Assembly (NCBI GenBank): GCA_028714055.1
Contig: JAQTNB010000060.1
Coordinates: forward strand, 1-6,920
Direction: 5' to 3'
DNA: 6,920 nt
DNA from: Candidatus Omnitrophota bacterium
GTDB taxonomy: Bacteria > Omnitrophota > Gorgyraeia > Gygaellales > Profunditerraquicolaceae
A program made the position numbers and the translations under genes. Under the pieces are notes generated by a model. The model saw only the letters and a program-made list of their open reading frames with translations, searched no databases and was not told where the DNA came from. Each line of letters starts with the position of its first letter. Position 1 is the first letter of the stretch. Below are positions 4,779-6,920 of the stretch, piece after piece.

Positions 4779-5965
4779 GCGGCGAGCTTTTTATCGCCTG
4801 GCGGAACCTTTCCACCAAAAGGAAAGAAAGGTTCATCTCGCTTATCAGCGTCATCTCTGTTTTGGGGGTCGCTATCGGCGTTATGGCGCTGATCGTGGTC
4901 CTGGGGGTGATGAGCGGTTTTGACCGCCAGCTGCGGGAAAAGATAGTCGGGAATTATTCGCATATTACGGTCTTTGGATACGAGGGCATACCTGCGGGGG
5001 AAGCCGATGAGCTGGTGGGTAAGCTCATCACCCATCCGCATGTCAGAGGCGCAAGCCCCTATGTCCAGGGCCAGGTGCTCTTAAAAGAGGCAAGCAGGTT
5101 TTTTGCGGTGAGCCTGCGGGGTATCGACCGCGCGCGCGAGCCGTCGGTCACGCGCCTGGATACCTACCTTCTGAAGGGGAGCCTTGAAGACCTGGGCTCA
5201 GGCTCGGTTGTCGTAGGTAAAGAGCTTGCCGCGTTCCTGGGGGTAGGCGTCGGTTCCAAGCTTTCTACGTATTCGGCGCTGGGAAAACAGCGGGACCTGA
5301 CTATTGCCGGCATATTCAGCTCCGGCATGTATGATTACGACATGAACCTGGTGTTCACCGATATCGCGACCGCCCAGGAGATCATGGGGATGAAAGGGGT
5401 CTTAAGCGCCGTTGCCGTAAAGCTTGATAATCTTTACCTCGCCGAAGCGCTCAAAGAAGAACTGAGCGTGCTCGCGGGGTTCAATTACGGCGTGCGGACC
5501 TGGATGGAGCTCAACCAGAATTTTTTCTCGGCGTTAAAGCTTGAGAAGCTGGCGATGTTCATCATCCTGACGTTGATCATCCTGGTGGCGGCCTTTAATA
5601 TCGTCAGCACCCTGATCGTCATGGTGGTGGGAAAGACTAAAGACATCGGGATATTGCGGGCGATCGGCATGACCGCCGCCCGCGTGCGCCGGATATTCAT
5701 TTATCAGGGCCTGATCATCGGCGGGCTGGGTACCCTTTGCGGAGCAGGCGGAGGGCTCCTGCTCTGCGCCTTGCTCAGGAAGTACCACTTTATAAAATTG
5801 CCTCAGGATATCTATTCCATCGACAGGCTTCCGGTGTATATAGAGCTCTGGCCCGATATTACGCTGATCGTGGTAGCTGCCCTGGTAATCACGCTGGCCT
5901 CTACTATTTATCCGGCGTTAAAGGCCGCGGGCCTCAAGCCCGCCGAGGCGTTACGTTACGAATAG
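4775..5965 (+). CDS. lolC: Lipoprotein-releasing ABC transporter permease, LolC/LolE family
   Basis: The 396-residue protein has the MacB/LolC/FtsX layout: a cytoplasmic AWRNLSTKRKERF start, TM1 (~22-46), a periplasmic domain of ~210 residues (~47-258), then TM2 (~259-285), TM3 (~309-334) and TM4 (~360-382). The first segment (SVLGVAIGVMALIVVLGVMSGF) and the periplasmic SPYVQGQVLLKE...VSLRGID are typical of the family. GKTKDIGILRAIGMTAARVRRIF (286-308) is the usual coupling region that contacts the ATPase. It should form the inner-membrane part of the complex that hands outer-membrane lipoproteins to LolA. It overlaps lysS by 4 nt and is followed 1 nt later by lolD. No second permease lies between them, so it may act as a homodimer (LolF-like) unless lolE is elsewhere. 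LolC versus LolE cannot be decided from the sequence. Confidence 0.93.
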   Translation: MSGELFIAWRNLSTKRKERFISLISVISVLGVAIGVMALIVVLGVMSGFDRQLREKIVGNYSHITVFGYEGIPAGEADELVGKLITHPHVRGASPYVQGQVLLKEASRFFAVSLRGIDRAREPSVTRLDTYLLKGSLEDLGSGSVVVGKELAAFLGVGVGSKLSTYSALGKQRDLTIAGIFSSGMYDYDMNLVFTDIATAQEIMGMKGVLSAVAVKLDNLYLAEALKEELSVLAGFNYGVRTWMELNQNFFSALKLEKLAMFIILTLIILVAAFNIVSTLIVMVVGKTKDIGILRAIGMTAARVRRIFIYQGLIIGGLGTLCGAGGGLLLCALLRKYHFIKLPQDIYSIDRLPVYIELWPDITLIVVAALVITLASTIYPALKAAGLKPAEALRYE

Positions 5966-5966
5966 C

Positions 5967-6641
5967 ATGATGCTTGAGGCGCGCAATATACATAAGTTTT
6001 ACGGCGGCACGGGCAAGGACATACACGTCCTGCGCGGCCTTGACATAACGGTCGAGGAAGGCGCGTTTGTGGCGATCGTGGGGCCGTCGGGAGCGGGAAA
6101 ATCAACGCTGTTGCAGATCCTCGGCGGGCTTGATATGCCAAGCAAGGGTGAGGTGCGCTTTGAGGGCAGCGATATGTACAGCCTCGGGGATGCCGCGCTC
6201 TCGCGCATCCGTAACAAAAGGATCGGCTTTGTATTCCAGTTTTACCATCTCCTGCCGGAATTCAGCGCGCTTGAGAACGTGCTGATGCCCGCGCGCGTCG
6301 CCCCGGGGGATGCGCGGGGGAGGAAAGACGCCCGCATAAAGGCGGAGGCGCTGCTTGACGGCGTAGGGCTTAAGGAGCGCGCGCGGCATTTCCCGTCGCA
6401 GCTTTCCGGAGGGGAACGCCAGCGCCTGGCAATCGCCCGCGCCCTGATCAATGAGCCGACGCTTCTTTTATGCGATGAGCCGACGGGAAACCTGGATTCG
6501 GAGACAGGAAACGAGATCATGGCGCTGATCAGGCGCGTGAACGCAGAGACAAAGATGAAGGTGGTTTTGGTGACGCACAACCGGGAACTCGCGGGGGCAG
6601 CCCAGCGGGTGTATCAGCTTAAGGACGGCGTGCTGAACTAG
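5967..6641 (+). CDS. lolD: Lipoprotein-releasing ABC transporter ATP-binding protein LolD
   Basis: This 224-residue ABC ATPase is of the MacB/LolD class and intact. Walker A is GPSGAGKS (39-46), the Q-loop glutamine is Gln91 in FVFQFYHLLPEF, the signature is LSGGERQR (146-153), Walker B is LLLCDE (166-171) with catalytic Glu171, the D-loop is GNLD (174-177), and the H-loop His is His204 (VTHN). The QFYHLLPEFSALENV segment is characteristic of LolD. ATP hydrolysis powers lipoprotein extraction from the inner membrane. The gene begins 1 nt after the permease stop. It starts ATG ATG, so 5970 is an equally possible start, and it has no clear Shine-Dalgarno, which points to translational coupling with the permease. 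Confidence 0.95.
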   Translation: MMLEARNIHKFYGGTGKDIHVLRGLDITVEEGAFVAIVGPSGAGKSTLLQILGGLDMPSKGEVRFEGSDMYSLGDAALSRIRNKRIGFVFQFYHLLPEFSALENVLMPARVAPGDARGRKDARIKAEALLDGVGLKERARHFPSQLSGGERQRLAIARALINEPTLLLCDEPTGNLDSETGNEIMALIRRVNAETKMKVVLVTHNRELAGAAQRVYQLKDGVLN

Positions 6642-6653
6642 GCACGGGTATTC

Positions 6654-6661
6654 AAGGAGGT
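6654..6661 (+). promoter_or_regulatory. Strong Shine-Dalgarno for the aminotransferase gene
   Basis: aaggaggt, a full anti-16S match, lies 3 nt before the ATG at 6665, rather closer than the usual optimum. It sits in the 23-nt gap after lolD, where no promoter or terminator is visible, so the gene probably continues the lysS operon. Confidence 0.85.
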
Positions 6662-6664
6662 TTC

Positions 6665-6920
6665 ATGAAGATTTATATCGACGGGAAATTCTACGACAAA
6701 AATAACGCCAAAGTTTCCGTTTTCGACCACGGGCTCCTCTACGGCGACGGGGTTTTTGAAGGGATCCGTTCCTATAACCGCAGGGTGTTTAAGCTTACGG
6801 AACATATCGACCGGCTGTATGAATCGGCGCATAGCATCATGCTGGAGATCCCTTTAAGCAGGGCGCAGATGGCCAGGGCGGTCGTGCAGACGCTTAAAGC
6901 AAATAAGCTCAGCGACGCCT
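6665..6920 (+). CDS. ilvE: Class IV PLP aminotransferase, probably branched-chain amino acid aminotransferase (3' truncated by window edge)
   Basis: The first 85 codons are visible. The start (MKIYIDGKFYDKNNAKVSVF) and the block FDHGLLYGDGVFEGIR (20-35) are the classic N-terminus of class IV aminotransferases; the GDGVFEGIR wording favours the branched-chain enzyme (IlvE) over D-alanine aminotransferase or aminodeoxychorismate lyase. FKLTEHIDRLYESA (43-56) continues the family pattern. IlvE performs the last transamination in valine, leucine and isoleucine synthesis, using PLP and glutamate. The catalytic lysine lies beyond the window, so activity and exact substrate cannot be judged. The start is fixed by the strong Shine-Dalgarno. 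It follows lolD by 23 nt and probably shares its transcript without sharing its pathway. Confidence 0.88.
   Translation, partial: MKIYIDGKFYDKNNAKVSVFDHGLLYGDGVFEGIRSYNRRVFKLTEHIDRLYESAHSIMLEIPLSRAQMARAVVQTLKANKLSDA

Overview
The window looks like part of a chromosome from a Gram-negative-type (two-membrane) bacterium. The evidence for two membranes is a LolC/E-type permease with its LolD ATPase and a secreted LolA-like protein. Genes are all on the + strand, tightly packed and GC-rich, with very short leaders and little Shine-Dalgarno use. An uncultivated lineage such as Candidatus Omnitrophota is my guess from the general look of the proteins and the AT-rich spacer. It cannot be proved from this sequence.

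Layout. (1) 1-438: the C-terminal end of a PD-(D/E)XK nuclease with an Fe-S-type cysteine cluster, probably the nuclease end of a UvrD/AddAB-like helicase. (2) 439-780: a strikingly AT-rich spacer built around a ~216-bp imperfect inverted repeat, with a GC-rich mini-hairpin inserted in one arm and a 17-bp-period direct repeat at the other end. A -10 box lies just before the next gene. (3) 781-3266: five closely spaced genes (gaps 6, 6, -4 and 18 nt). They encode a TIR-like protein of the ThsB type, a GGQ release-factor-like ribosome-rescue candidate, a stand-alone CheY-like receiver, an unrecognised helical protein with a possible helix-turn-helix, and a secreted DUF4412/LolA-like protein. (4) 3267-3323: a perfect consensus sigma-70 promoter placed so close to lysS that the transcript should be almost leaderless. 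(5) 3324-6641: lysS, a lolC/E-type permease gene and lolD, joined by an ATGA overlap and a 1-nt gap. (6) 6665-6920: the start of a class IV aminotransferase gene, most like ilvE, behind a strong Shine-Dalgarno.

How the genes may work together. The permease and LolD form an ABC complex that extracts lipoproteins from the inner membrane, and the secreted LolA-like protein just upstream of lysS is a possible partner. The TIR / rescue-factor / receiver / HTH cluster has no obvious shared pathway. Its tight spacing and single upstream promoter suggest co-transcription, and the TIR protein appears to lack the usual catalytic glutamate. That cluster and the composite repeat upstream of it are the least ordinary parts of the window.
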